From positions 1 to 32,354 of the forward strand of contig JAKANS010000058.1 of the NCBI GenBank assembly GCA_021823625.1: DNA of 32,354 bases, in the 5' to 3' direction. The stretch is from a bacterium (GTDB lineage Bacteria > Verrucomicrobiota > Verrucomicrobiia > Limisphaerales > J093). The position numbers were made by a program, and so were the translations under genes. The notes under the pieces are model-generated. The model was not told where the DNA came from. It made no database searches and saw only the letters and a list, made by a program, of their open reading frames with translations. Positions within the stretch are counted from its first letter, which is position 1; each line of letters begins with the position of its first letter. Shown in pieces: positions 8,361-16,205 of this stretch.

Positions 8361-8906
8361 TCAGCCGGCGATTCCGGTGGCGCTTTCCTGCAACGCCATC
8401 GTGTACGCTGCCAAGGCGGTCGCGCCGAAACAGACCAGCCGAACCTGTTCCAACTCCGGGTGCGCCGCGAGGAAGGCCCGGCACTCGCGCACGGCGATGC
8501 GTGCCGCGCGCTCGAGGGGGAAGCCGTACGCGCCGGTGCTGATCGAAGGAAAGGCGATGGTTTTCAAGCCGCGCTCCGTGGCGAGCGCCAGGCTGTTGCG
8601 GTAGCAGCTTGCCAGCAGTTCGTCCTCGCCGTGGCGGCCGCCCCGCCACACCGGCCCGACGGTGTGGATGACCCACCGGGCCGGCAGCCGGTAGCCACGG
8701 GTGAACTTCGCCTCGCCGGTGGGGCAACCGCCCAGCGTGCGGCATTCGGCGAGCAACTCGGGGCCGGCCGCGCGGTGAATGGCGCCATCCACGCCGCCGC
8801 CGCCCAGGAGCGTGGTATTCGCCGCGTTCACGATCGCATCGACGCCTTGTTTCGTGAGGTCACCTTCGATGGCGACCAGGCGTTCACTGGAGGTTTCCGC
8901 TCGCAT
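8361..8906 (-). CDS. Macro-domain protein, probable O-acetyl-ADP-ribose deacetylase (YmdB/MacroD type)
   Basis: The 181-residue product is a single macro domain. The N-terminal strand and loop '[20 protein letters not shown]' contain the conserved Asp and the Asn pair of the ADP-ribose site. '[14 protein letters not shown]' is the Gly-rich catalytic loop of MacroD-type enzymes, and '[16 protein letters not shown]' is the second ligand loop. Members hydrolyse O-acetyl-ADP-ribose or remove mono-ADP-ribose from proteins in the cytosol. The gene lies 48 bp downstream of the FAD oxidoreductase gene on the same strand, so cotranscription is possible, although a functional link is not obvious. No ADP-ribosyltransferase or sirtuin gene is nearby. 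The length is normal for the family. Confidence 0.93.
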   Translation of the reverse strand: MRAETSSERLVAIEGDLTKQGVDAIVNAANTTLLGGGGVDGAIHRAAGPELLAECRTLGGCPTGEAKFTRGYRLPARWVIHTVGPVWRGGRHGEDELLASCYRNSLALATERGLKTIAFPSISTGAYGFPLERAARIAVRECRAFLAAHPELEQVRLVCFGATALAAYTMALQESATGIAG

Positions 8907-8954
8907 GATCGTTCGATTCGATGGGTGGGACGGCGACGGGCCGCATCGCCTGGT

Positions 8955-10622
8955 TCATTTGCGCACCAGCGGCTTCCATTCGAGCACCTGTCCGTCCGCC
9001 AGCAGGCGCGCGCGCAGCTTCGCGTAATCGACTTTTTGCACCGCCACGCCGTCGTCGAGCGCGAGGCCGGCGGCGGTGGCGGCGCTCTGGCCGAGCACCA
9101 TGAAGACCGGCTCCATGCGAATCGAGCCGTACGCGATGTGCGAGGCCGAGAGGCACACCGGCACGAGCAGGTTCTCGCATTGCTCCGCCTTCGGAATGAG
9201 CGCGCGGTAGGCGACCGGGTACGGCTTCACGCCCACCTGGATGTCGCCTTCGTTGCGCGCCAGGCCGTCCTGCACGTAACGCTGGACGTTGTGCGAATCC
9301 ATGTTGTAGGCGCCCAGGCCAACCGGGTCCCCGGCCACGCGTTCACCGCGGCAGTCGTGTTCGGTCATGACGTACGCGCCGATCATCCGCCGCGCCTCGC
9401 GCACGTACATCTGGTGCGGCCAGCCGCCGGTATCGGTGAATTCGTCCCGGGTCAGCCCCCAACGGCCGGCCTTCGCGCGCACGCTTTCGGGCAGGCGCGG
9501 GTCGTTTTGGAGGAACCACCACATGCCCATCTGGTAAGTCACGTGCTCGCGGAAGATGCGGTCGCGCGTGGCGTAGTCGCCGTCCGGGTAGTCGTAGCTC
9601 ATGCCGAGGTTGTCGCTCGAAAACGCGCCGTGGTTGTTGATGTCCGTCTTGCGGTTCGGCATCGGCGTATTGAGGTTCAAGGCGTCGAACTGCCCGGCTG
9701 CGATGTAGCGGCGCAGGAGTTCGTAACGGAGCGGGTCGTAGCCGTCAGGCTTGGGGATGGGCCGGCGATTGTCCGGCGCATCGGTCAGGCACAGGCGGAA
9801 GTTGTAAGCCTGCACGCGCCGGTCGCCGCTGCCTTCCTCGCCGGGCGAACCGCCATGAATGCCGGGCAACAGGCCGCTGCCAGGATCGCCGGGCGTCACG
9901 TACGGGTCCACCGGCTTCAGGAACTGGTGCTGGGTGGCGCGCCGGGTCTGGACACCGTTGAGCGTCTCGCCGTACTCCGTGTTCGCTTCGCGTCCAACAT
10001 GGTAACTCACGCCCGCCTTGGCCATCAGGTCGCCCTCGTAAGTCGCGTCGATGAACATCCGCCCGCGAAACTCGTGTCCGCTCTCCATGCGAATGGACTC
10101 GATCCGGCCGTCGCGCTTGGCGACGCCGTTCCGCAGATCGAGGCGCTCGCCGAAGACGACCGGCACCTTCAGCTCCGCCAGCCAGTCGCGGTAGATCTGC
10201 TCGGCGACGTGCGGTTCAAAGGTCCACATCGCCTCGCGTCCGCGAGCGGTGGCAACGGCGTCGCCGCCTTGCGCCTGGCCGGGGCGGCGCTGGGTGAAAT
10301 ACTCCTCGCGGGTTTCCTGCTTCCACGCCGGAGGCCGGGCATAGTATTGGGCGATGCGCTCGTAAAACTCCCGCGCGATGCCGCCGATGGCCGCCTTGTT
10401 GCCGATGTCGGTCGCGCCCAAGCCGCCGCTGGTCAATCCGCCGACGTGCTGGCCCGGCTCGATGAGCACGACGCTTTTGCCCATCCGAGCCGCCTGAATC
10501 GCCGCTGCCGCCCCGCCCGACGTGGCACCGTAGATGACGAGGTCGAAGGTGTCGGCAGCCAGCGCCGGCAGCGCAGCGGCACAAAGACAAACGAGGCGCA
10601 GCGTCTTCGAATGCAGTTTCAT
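8955..10622 (-). CDS. Exported FAD-dependent oxidoreductase
   Basis: The ATG at 10622 gives 555 residues. It overlaps by one base the TGA of the upstream DUF1080 gene, which strongly suggests translational coupling and fixes this start. A signal peptide covers about residues 1-22 (ending 'LPALAA'). The dinucleotide-binding motif follows at once: 'DLVIYGATSGGAAAAIQAAR', then 'VVLIEPGQHVGGLTSGG'. The rest matches the FAD_oxidored type that is abundant in Verrucomicrobiota and Planctomycetota ('MFIDATYEGDLMAKAGVSY', 'SASHIAYGSIRMEPVFM'). The substrate is unknown. Its pairing with a 3-keto-disaccharide-hydrolase-type protein hints at oxidation of sugars or sugar derivatives outside the cytoplasm. 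How FAD is loaded is not evident, as no twin-arginine motif is visible. Confidence 0.88.
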   Translation of the reverse strand: MKLHSKTLRLVCLCAAALPALAADTFDLVIYGATSGGAAAAIQAARMGKSVVLIEPGQHVGGLTSGGLGATDIGNKAAIGGIAREFYERIAQYYARPPAWKQETREEYFTQRRPGQAQGGDAVATARGREAMWTFEPHVAEQIYRDWLAELKVPVVFGERLDLRNGVAKRDGRIESIRMESGHEFRGRMFIDATYEGDLMAKAGVSYHVGREANTEYGETLNGVQTRRATQHQFLKPVDPYVTPGDPGSGLLPGIHGGSPGEEGSGDRRVQAYNFRLCLTDAPDNRRPIPKPDGYDPLRYELLRRYIAAGQFDALNLNTPMPNRKTDINNHGAFSSDNLGMSYDYPDGDYATRDRIFREHVTYQMGMWWFLQNDPRLPESVRAKAGRWGLTRDEFTDTGGWPHQMYVREARRMIGAYVMTEHDCRGERVAGDPVGLGAYNMDSHNVQRYVQDGLARNEGDIQVGVKPYPVAYRALIPKAEQCENLLVPVCLSASHIAYGSIRMEPVFMVLGQSAATAAGLALDDGVAVQKVDYAKLRARLLADGQVLEWKPLVRK

Positions 10623-11431
10623 CACAGCCGGCGGTATTGCACATCCTTGATCGCCCCGGTCGTCTGGTAGGTGGCGATGCCGAACGGCTGGCTCAACTCG
10701 ATTTCGCCGGGCCGCACGCTGATGCGTTTGCCTTCCAGTTGCAGGTCCACCATTTTCAGCGCGCCGACCCAGGCCTCGAGCTTGGCCTTGGTCACGCGCA
10801 CGCGCACGCGATACCAGCGGTTCATCTCGAAGTTCAGGTACTTGGTGGTCTCGTTGAGCGAGGCGTCGTTGCCATCGATACTGGAAATGCCGACCACCCC
10901 GCCGCCCCAACCGCCGAGGAGGAAGCTGCAGCAAGTGTCGCCCACCGGGAACGTCAGCGCGCAGAAGAAATCGCTGCCTTCGAGCTTCCTGGCGTCGAGG
11001 GCGAGCTCGTAATTCATCGTCGGCACGTCGTTGGTTTTGACCAGATTCACGCCGGTCAACATCGCGCCCATGTTCATGACGATCTGGCCGTTCTTGACCT
11101 CCACGTCACCGTGCCCGGCGAAATCCGTGACGGTCCAACCGTCGAGCGAATGGCCGTCGAACAACGGATGCCACTCGCCGGCCGGGAGCGGCGGCAGTTC
11201 CTGGTCGGGCGAAGCAGGCGGCTTGGGCGCGGGTGCCGGAGCCGGTGGCGGGGCGGGGGTTGACGGAGCCGAAGCGGTGGTCGGCGCCGCGGCTGCCGGT
11301 TCAGCCTTGGCTGCTTCAGGCTCGGACGAGGTTTCCGCACAGCCGACCCAGAGCAGCGGAACCACGGCGCAGGCAAGCGCCAACCCGCCGGCCTGAACGC
11401 GTTCGAGGAAGCGGTGAGAGTTCATTTTCAT
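10622..11431 (-). CDS. DUF1080 (3-keto-disaccharide hydrolase-like) lipoprotein
   Basis: From the ATG at 11431 the product has 269 residues. A signal peptide ends in 'LLWVGC', a slightly unusual lipobox with Cys at 31. A long Ala/Pro-rich linker (about 35-80) would hold the domain away from the membrane. The DUF1080 fold begins at 'LFDGHSLDGWTVTD' and continues with 'VEVKNGQIVM' and the closing 'GIATYQTTGAIKDVQYRRL', a laminin-G-like beta sandwich. Some DUF1080 proteins hydrolyse 3-keto-glycosides and others may only bind carbohydrate. The gene overlaps the next gene, an exported FAD oxidoreductase, by one base, so the two probably act together on a glycan or glycoside. The frame is open upstream to 11509, but those residues precede the signal peptide and are unlikely to be translated. 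Confidence 0.87.
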   Translation of the reverse strand: MKMNSHRFLERVQAGGLALACAVVPLLWVGCAETSSEPEAAKAEPAAAAPTTASAPSTPAPPPAPAPAPKPPASPDQELPPLPAGEWHPLFDGHSLDGWTVTDFAGHGDVEVKNGQIVMNMGAMLTGVNLVKTNDVPTMNYELALDARKLEGSDFFCALTFPVGDTCCSFLLGGWGGGVVGISSIDGNDASLNETTKYLNFEMNRWYRVRVRVTKAKLEAWVGALKMVDLQLEGKRISVRPGEIELSQPFGIATYQTTGAIKDVQYRRL

Positions 11432-11778
11432 AACGGGCTTAAACTGGAGTATCCGGTTGGGGATTGTGGGAGGTCGTCCCGCCACGGCCAGCAAAAAGTC
11501 GGCACACATGCGGAAAGCGATGCAAGGCTCCGGGCAAACCCAGCCTTTTCAACCGCCAAGACGCCGAGGCGCGGAGGTTGAATTTGAAAGCCAGGAAGAA
11601 CGGGAACTTCGGACTTCGATTCCTGAATTCCAGATTGGATGGCTGTGCCTCAGCGTCTCCGCGCCTCAGCGGTTGTGGATGCCGGAAGGGCGGGCTTGTC
11701 CCGGCCCTGCCGCACGAGCGGAGCGACGCGCCCTACCTTCAATTGAATGGCTCAGGTTGTGACCGCGTCGCCGCGTGC
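11432..11778. other. Intergenic stretch of 347 bp made largely of repeat-like DNA
   Basis: No gene with family support is seen between the TPR gene and the DUF1080 gene, both on the minus strand. The middle is the inverted-repeat element at 11551-11674. To its right, 11687-11708 (GGGCGGG, loop, CCCGGCCC with one bulged base) can form an imperfect hairpin, followed by GC-rich sequence reading GCACGAGCGGAGCGACGCGC. Long frames that cross this stretch are by-products of GC-rich composition. Confidence 0.55.
11551..11674. repeat. MITE-like element with inverted tri-octamer ends
   Basis: The ends at 11551-11577 and 11648-11674 are 27-bp inverted copies that agree at 21 of 27 positions. After the shared AACCG, each end consists of three tandem octamers of the form CGCNNAGR (left: CGCCAAGA, CGCCGAGG, CGCGGAGG, with the first C shared with AACCGC). 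The element is 124 bp long and has no coding capacity of its own. I recall similar 'CGCNNAG' repeats flanking GxxExxY-protein genes and lying between genes in many bacteria, including Verrucomicrobiota. No clear target-site duplication is visible. The mobile nature is an inference from the shape. Confidence 0.55.
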
Positions 11779-12276
11779 TCACCACGCCTGGATTTCGGGC
11801 CAGAGCGGTTTGAGGTCGTCGTCGTGGAGCGCCATCTGGCGGACGGCGTCGCGGTCGCGCAGCGTCACCGCCCGCTCCAGCCAGCGGCGGGCGTCATCCA
11901 GGTGCCCGAGCTGGCAGGAATAGCAGGCGAGATTGTACGGGATGACAAGCGTGCGCGGGAAACGTTTGGCGGCCGGCTGGAGCAACGCGTGTGCCTCCGA
12001 AGTGCGTTTCAGTTCGTGCAAGGCGAAGGCCAGGTCGATCCACCCCACCGGGCTGTTGGGGAGGACGTCGCGAAGTTCCTGCGCTACCGCCAGGGCATCG
12101 GTCCAGCGGCGTTCGCAGGCGCACAACCGCCAGCGGGCTTCGAGCGCGTCGGGATGCGCCACCGCCGCCGGCGACAGTCGGGCCAGTTCGGCGGCGGCTT
12201 CGCGCGGGGCGTCGAGTTCCAGCCAGCCAACCGCGGCCCGGACATGATGCGAATCAGGCGGCTCCAGCGGGTGCAT
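11779..12276 (-). CDS. Small cytoplasmic TPR-repeat protein
   Basis: The ATG at 12276 gives 165 residues beginning 'MHPLEPPDSHHVRAAVGWL', a start I recognise from a common verrucomicrobial TPR protein. TPR-like helical pairs run through the whole length: 'REAAAELARLSPAAVAHPDAL', 'RWTDALAVAQELRDVLP', 'VGWIDLAFALHELKRTSEA', and 'IPYNLACYSCQLGHLDDAR', the last being a clear TPR consensus (N-L-A-C...G...A). There is no signal peptide or membrane segment, so it is probably cytosolic and binds another protein. The partner is unknown. The frame stays open upstream to 12393, but those residues are Arg-rich and lack family features. The divergent neighbour is the PBP4-type carboxypeptidase gene, 127 bp away. 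Confidence 0.83.
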   Translation of the reverse strand: MHPLEPPDSHHVRAAVGWLELDAPREAAAELARLSPAAVAHPDALEARWRLCACERRWTDALAVAQELRDVLPNSPVGWIDLAFALHELKRTSEAHALLQPAAKRFPRTLVIPYNLACYSCQLGHLDDARRWLERAVTLRDRDAVRQMALHDDDLKPLWPEIQAW

Positions 12277-12403
12277 GCGCCTCCATTCAACGGGCCGGGC
12301 GCGCCCTGCCAAGCGGATTCTTGTCGCGCCGAATCGGGTTCGTGGCGACCATGCCGCCGCGGTGCGGCGACGGGGCAAGCCCGATCCGTGCACCGCACGA
12401 CCG

Positions 12404-13957
12404 ATGAGAGTTTCGCCTTTGAAATACCGCGTTCGATTCGCAACCGCGTTGATCTTCGCGGGCTGGCTGGGGTTTGCTGGCGAGCTGACGTCGGCGCCGG
12501 AAACGCTCGCCGGCTTGCGCGAACGCCTCGTGGCCCGCGCTTCGGAGCCACGCTTTGCACGCGCGTATTGGGGCCTTCACATCGTTTCGCTGGAAACCGG
12601 CCGCACGCTCTTCAGCGCCAATGCCGACAAGGCTTTCCTGCCGGCCTCGACCGCCAAGTTGTTCACTGCCGCACTGGCGCTCGACCGCCTCGGGCCGGAT
12701 TTCCGCGTGCGCACCTCGCTTTATGCCGCGGCCCGGCCGGACGCGCGCGGGACGCTGGAAGGCGACTTGATCCTTTACGGCCGCGGCGACGCCGGCTTCT
12801 CGGTGAGCGCCGCCGGCGGCGATTGGGACCGCGCGCTGGCGCCGCTGGTGGACGCATTGAAAGCCGCCGGGGTGAAACAGGTGACCGGCGATCTGGTTGC
12901 CGACGAAAGCTACTTCCGCGGCGCCCCCATCGGCTCCGGGTGGGAATACGACGATTTGCGCTGGTACTACGGCGCGGAAATCTCGGCGCTCACGCTCAAC
13001 GACAACGCCATCGACGTGCACGTGCGCCCGGCGGGAAAAGTCGGTTCGCCCGCGGACGTGTTCCTGTTTCCGTCCACGCGCTTCCTCGTTGTCAGCAACC
13101 TCACCCAGACCGTGGCCACCAATGGGACGCGGCGGATCGATGTGAACCGGCCGCTGGACGGCAATGTAGTCTGGGTGAAAGGCACGCTGCCGCTGGGCGC
13201 GCGAACCGCAACGGAATCGATCTCGGTCCACCGGCCGGCGGCGTGGTTCGGCGAGGAATTGAAGCAGGCGCTCCAGCGAAGTGGCATCGCGGTCCAAGGC
13301 CAAATCCGCGTGGCCAACGCCGCCGAACGCGAGAGGGCTCCGCTCGATTTGAGCCGCCTGGTCGAACTGGGCGCGACGATGTCCGCGCCGTTGAGCGAGG
13401 AACTGGCGCGCACGCTCAAGCCTTCGCAAAACCTGCACGCGGAGTTGTTGTTGTTCCAGGCTGGCGCGGCCGGGGCGGACGCGGAAACGCCGGGTCTGAC
13501 GAGCGAACAGATCGGCTTGCGCGCGTTGGCAACTTTTTTGGCTAAGGCGGGCCTGGCAGCCGACGAGGTGCGTCTGGAGGAAGGCTCCGGGTTGTCGCGC
13601 CACGACCTGGTCACGCCGCGCGCGTTGGTGGGCCTGCTGCAATTCATGGCGCGCCATCCGCAGGCGAAGGTGTTCCGCGATGCGCTGCCGATCGCCGGGG
13701 TGGACGGCACGCTGCGCACGCGGATGCGCGGCACACCGGCCGAGCGAAACCTGCGCGCCAAGACCGGCAGCCTGAGCCTGGTCAACACGCTGGCCGGCTA
13801 CGTCACGACCGCGGCGGGCGAGCCACTGGCCTTCGCGTTGCTCTTGAACAATTACCCCACCGGTGCCGCGGAGCGGCCAGGGCGGGCCGAACTCGATGAC
13901 GTCGCCGTCTGGCTGGCCAGCCTGGCCCAACACACGCGGGATGCGCCGGGCGATTGA
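12404..13957 (+). CDS. dacB: D-alanyl-D-alanine carboxypeptidase/endopeptidase, PBP4 (DacB) family
   Basis: From the ATG at 12404 the product has 517 residues. A signal peptide covers about residues 1-26. All three penicillin-binding motifs are present: S82-T-A-K85, S341-Q-N343 and K453-T-G455. The long insert between the first and second motifs (over 250 residues) is the hallmark of class C, PBP4-type enzymes. Such enzymes sit in the periplasm, trim the terminal D-Ala of peptidoglycan stem peptides and cut 4,3 cross-links. The length is close to family members (E. coli DacB is 477 residues). The gene converges with the SDR gene 17 bp downstream and appears to be its own transcription unit. 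The frame is open upstream to 12275, but those residues overlap the divergent promoter region and lie outside the signal peptide. Confidence 0.95.
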   Translation: MRVSPLKYRVRFATALIFAGWLGFAGELTSAPETLAGLRERLVARASEPRFARAYWGLHIVSLETGRTLFSANADKAFLPASTAKLFTAALALDRLGPDFRVRTSLYAAARPDARGTLEGDLILYGRGDAGFSVSAAGGDWDRALAPLVDALKAAGVKQVTGDLVADESYFRGAPIGSGWEYDDLRWYYGAEISALTLNDNAIDVHVRPAGKVGSPADVFLFPSTRFLVVSNLTQTVATNGTRRIDVNRPLDGNVVWVKGTLPLGARTATESISVHRPAAWFGEELKQALQRSGIAVQGQIRVANAAERERAPLDLSRLVELGATMSAPLSEELARTLKPSQNLHAELLLFQAGAAGADAETPGLTSEQIGLRALATFLAKAGLAADEVRLEEGSGLSRHDLVTPRALVGLLQFMARHPQAKVFRDALPIAGVDGTLRTRMRGTPAERNLRAKTGSLSLVNTLAGYVTTAAGEPLAFALLLNNYPTGAAERPGRAELDDVAVWLASLAQHTRDAPGD

Positions 13958-13974
13958 GCGGCGCCCCCGCCGGT

Positions 13975-14685
13975 TCACCTCGGGCGGACCACCAGTTCTT
14001 CCACAATGGCGTGCGGCGGCAGGTTCACGCACAACAGCACGCACTCGGCGACGTCGTCCGGGCGAAGCATTCGCGCGCGCGCTTCGTCGGTGGGCGGCTG
14101 GGGCCGTTTTTCGAGCAAAGGCGTGTCGATGTCGCCGGGAAAAATTGCGCAGGCGCGCACGCCGTTGCCGCGCTCTTCGGCGTTGATGCTTTGGGTCAGG
14201 CCCGCGAGGCCGAACTTGGACATGACGTACGCCGGACCCGCCTTGGGGCTGGCCTGTTTGCCGGCGTCCGAGACGATGTTGACGATGGTGCCCGAGCCGC
14301 GCCGCCTCATGCCGGGGAGAAAGGCCTGAACGCAATAGTACGCGCCGTTCAGGTTCGTGTTGAGCATGTCCGTGTAGTCAAACAGCGACAAGACCTCCAG
14401 GCTGCGACGCGGGGCGTTCGTGCCGGCGGCGTTCACGAGCAACTCCACTTCACCCAGCTCGGCGGCCACCCGCTCAGCCATGCGCGCCACCGCGGCGGCG
14501 TCCCGAATATCGCAGGGGATGATGGCGAATGGTTGCGCCACTTCGCCCGCGAGGGCCGCGGTTTCGTTCAGGGTTTCAACGTGCCGGCCCAGCAAAGCCA
14601 CGTGCCAGCCGTCGCGCGCCAAACGCAACGCCACGGCCCGTCCCACGCCGCTGCCGGCGCCGGTGATTACTGCGGTTTTGATCAT
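13975..14685 (-). CDS. Short-chain dehydrogenase/reductase (SDR family)
   Basis: The 236-residue protein is a classical SDR. The cofactor motif TGAGSGVG is at about residues 9-16, 'LVNAAGT' is the NAAG-type motif, and the catalytic residues are S139 and the Y153-x-x-x-K157 pair ('AYVMSK'). The basic residue after the second strand ('LLGRH') suggests NADP rather than NAD. The substrate cannot be told from sequence; the closest general type is a 3-oxoacyl-ACP-reductase-like or sepiapterin-reductase-like SDR. It is cytosolic. The gene converges with the PBP4 gene on its left and is divergent from hisD on its right (189 bp gap), so it is probably monocistronic. Confidence 0.92.
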   Translation of the reverse strand: MIKTAVITGAGSGVGRAVALRLARDGWHVALLGRHVETLNETAALAGEVAQPFAIIPCDIRDAAAVARMAERVAAELGEVELLVNAAGTNAPRRSLEVLSLFDYTDMLNTNLNGAYYCVQAFLPGMRRRGSGTIVNIVSDAGKQASPKAGPAYVMSKFGLAGLTQSINAEERGNGVRACAIFPGDIDTPLLEKRPQPPTDEARARMLRPDDVAECVLLCVNLPPHAIVEELVVRPR

Positions 14686-14874
14686 AATCTTGCTTCGGTT
14701 TGGGCGGATTGCGGCCCCGCCGCCGCCAGGCTGCGGCGCCGGGCGTCCGCCGTTTCGGAGTTCGGTGCCAGCAGGTTACTTCCACAGCCCCCCGCCGGGA
14801 AGCCACATTCATCTTAAGGAGTTCTGCTAACGAACCTTTGACTTCCGGCAAAACCTTGGCGAGTATGGCGCGAA

Positions 14875-16182
14875 ATGAACGTCATTCGCCATCGTGAGGC
14901 TGGTTTCGCCGAGGCGCTGGACGCCATCGCGCGCGGCTCCAGCCTTTTCGATCCGACCATCGAGCAGCGCACCCGCACGATCATCGAGGCGGTGGCGGGC
15001 GAGGGTGACGCAGCTTTGTGCGATTTGACGAAGCGGTTCGACGGCGCGGAACTGAGGGCAGACCAGTTGGCGGTCACACAGGCAGAACTTCTGAGCGCAG
15101 CGGTGCAAGTCGGGCCGGAATTGCGGCGCACCCTGGCGCTCGCGGCGCGGAACATCGAGCGGTTCAGCCGCAAATCGCTGCGGCGCGGCTGGTCGGTCCG
15201 CAACGCGCAAGGCGGGAAGGTGGGCGAGAAATTCGATCCGTTCGACCGGGTGGGTATCTACGTGCCCGGCGGCACCGCACCGCTGGTGTCCACCGCGCTG
15301 ATGACCATCGTGCTGGCCAGGGTGGCCGGCTGCCCGCAGATCGCGGTGTGCACGCCGTGCAACGCCAGCGGGGCGATCAACCCCAACCTGCTTTACGCCG
15401 CGCGACTGGCGGGGGCCACGGAGATTTACCGGGTGGGCGGCGCGCAAGCGATTGCCGCGCTCGCGCTCGGCACCGAGACGATCCGGCCGGTGCAAAAAAT
15501 CTTCGGCCCCGGCAACGCTTACGTGGTGGCCGCCAAGCGCCTCTTGGTGGGACGCGTGGCGATCGACCTGTTGCCCGGCCCAAGCGAACTGCTGATCCTG
15601 GCGGACGACTCGGCCAACCCGGCCTTTGCCGCCGCCGACCTGCTGGCCCAAGCCGAGCACGGTTCGGGGCACGAACGGGTGTGGCTGGTCACGCCTTCGG
15701 CCCGGCTGCTGGGTGCCGTGGAACGCGAGATTGACCGCCAGTTGCCGACGCTGGCGCGGCGCGAGTTCATCGAACGCGCGCTGGCCAACGGCGGATGGTT
15801 GATCCAAGTGAAGACGCTGGCGGACGGCATCGCGCTGGCGAATCGCATCGCGCCCGAACACTGCGAAATCATGACCCGCCAGCCGGCGAAGGCGGCCGCG
15901 GCCATCCGCACCGCCGGCGCATTGTTTCTGGGGGCGTGGTCACCGACGGTGCTGGGGGATTACGTGGCGGGGCCCAGCCACACCCTGCCTACGGGCGGTG
16001 CGGGCCGCAGTTTCGCGGGCCTGACGGTGGACCAGTTCCAACGTCGCACGAGCGTGGTCGAATACACGCGCGAGGCCCTCAGGCGCTCGCTGCCCGCCGT
16101 GCAGGTCTTGGCCGGCGTCGAAGGGCTCGACGCGCACGGCCGTTCCGCCGCCATCCGGCTCGCTGCCCGCCGGCAATCCTGA
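14875..16182 (+). CDS. hisD: Histidinol dehydrogenase
   Basis: The 435-residue product catalyses the last two steps of histidine synthesis, oxidising L-histidinol to histidine with two NAD+. The zinc and catalytic positions of the family are present: Q259 and H262 in 'AQAEHGSGH', E328-H329 in 'IAPEHCEI', D362 in '[15 protein letters not shown]', and H421 near the C-terminus ('LDAHGRS'). The spacing is almost that of the E. coli enzyme. '[21 protein letters not shown]' is the usual substrate and NAD site segment. A possible -35 (TTGACT, 14838) lies close upstream, and the ATG at 14875 is only weakly supported by a ribosome site (GGCGAG at 14858). hisC follows after 23 bp, so the two are probably one operon. 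The other his genes are not in the window. Confidence 0.97.
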   Translation: MNVIRHREAGFAEALDAIARGSSLFDPTIEQRTRTIIEAVAGEGDAALCDLTKRFDGAELRADQLAVTQAELLSAAVQVGPELRRTLALAARNIERFSRKSLRRGWSVRNAQGGKVGEKFDPFDRVGIYVPGGTAPLVSTALMTIVLARVAGCPQIAVCTPCNASGAINPNLLYAARLAGATEIYRVGGAQAIAALALGTETIRPVQKIFGPGNAYVVAAKRLLVGRVAIDLLPGPSELLILADDSANPAFAAADLLAQAEHGSGHERVWLVTPSARLLGAVEREIDRQLPTLARREFIERALANGGWLIQVKTLADGIALANRIAPEHCEIMTRQPAKAAAAIRTAGALFLGAWSPTVLGDYVAGPSHTLPTGGAGRSFAGLTVDQFQRRTSVVEYTREALRRSLPAVQVLAGVEGLDAHGRSAAIRLAARRQS

Positions 16183-16205
16183 CCGACGCCTCCCGTCCTG
16201 ATTTT

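Noticed and set aside
8217..10670. An 817-residue plus-strand frame opposite the macro-domain and FAD oxidoreductase genes
   Set aside because: It crosses two well-supported genes and shows no family features.
13959..13972. A 5-bp hairpin between the convergent PBP4 and SDR genes
   Set aside because: The stem is too short and has no T-run on either strand; it could be chance in GC-rich DNA.
12287..14335. A 682-residue minus-strand frame opposite the PBP4 gene
   Set aside because: It is Arg/Gln-rich shadow coding; the opposite strand has all three penicillin-binding motifs.
14816..14821. A perfect Shine-Dalgarno-like AAGGAG upstream of hisD
   Set aside because: No start codon with an open frame follows at a useful distance, and it is over 50 bases from the hisD start.
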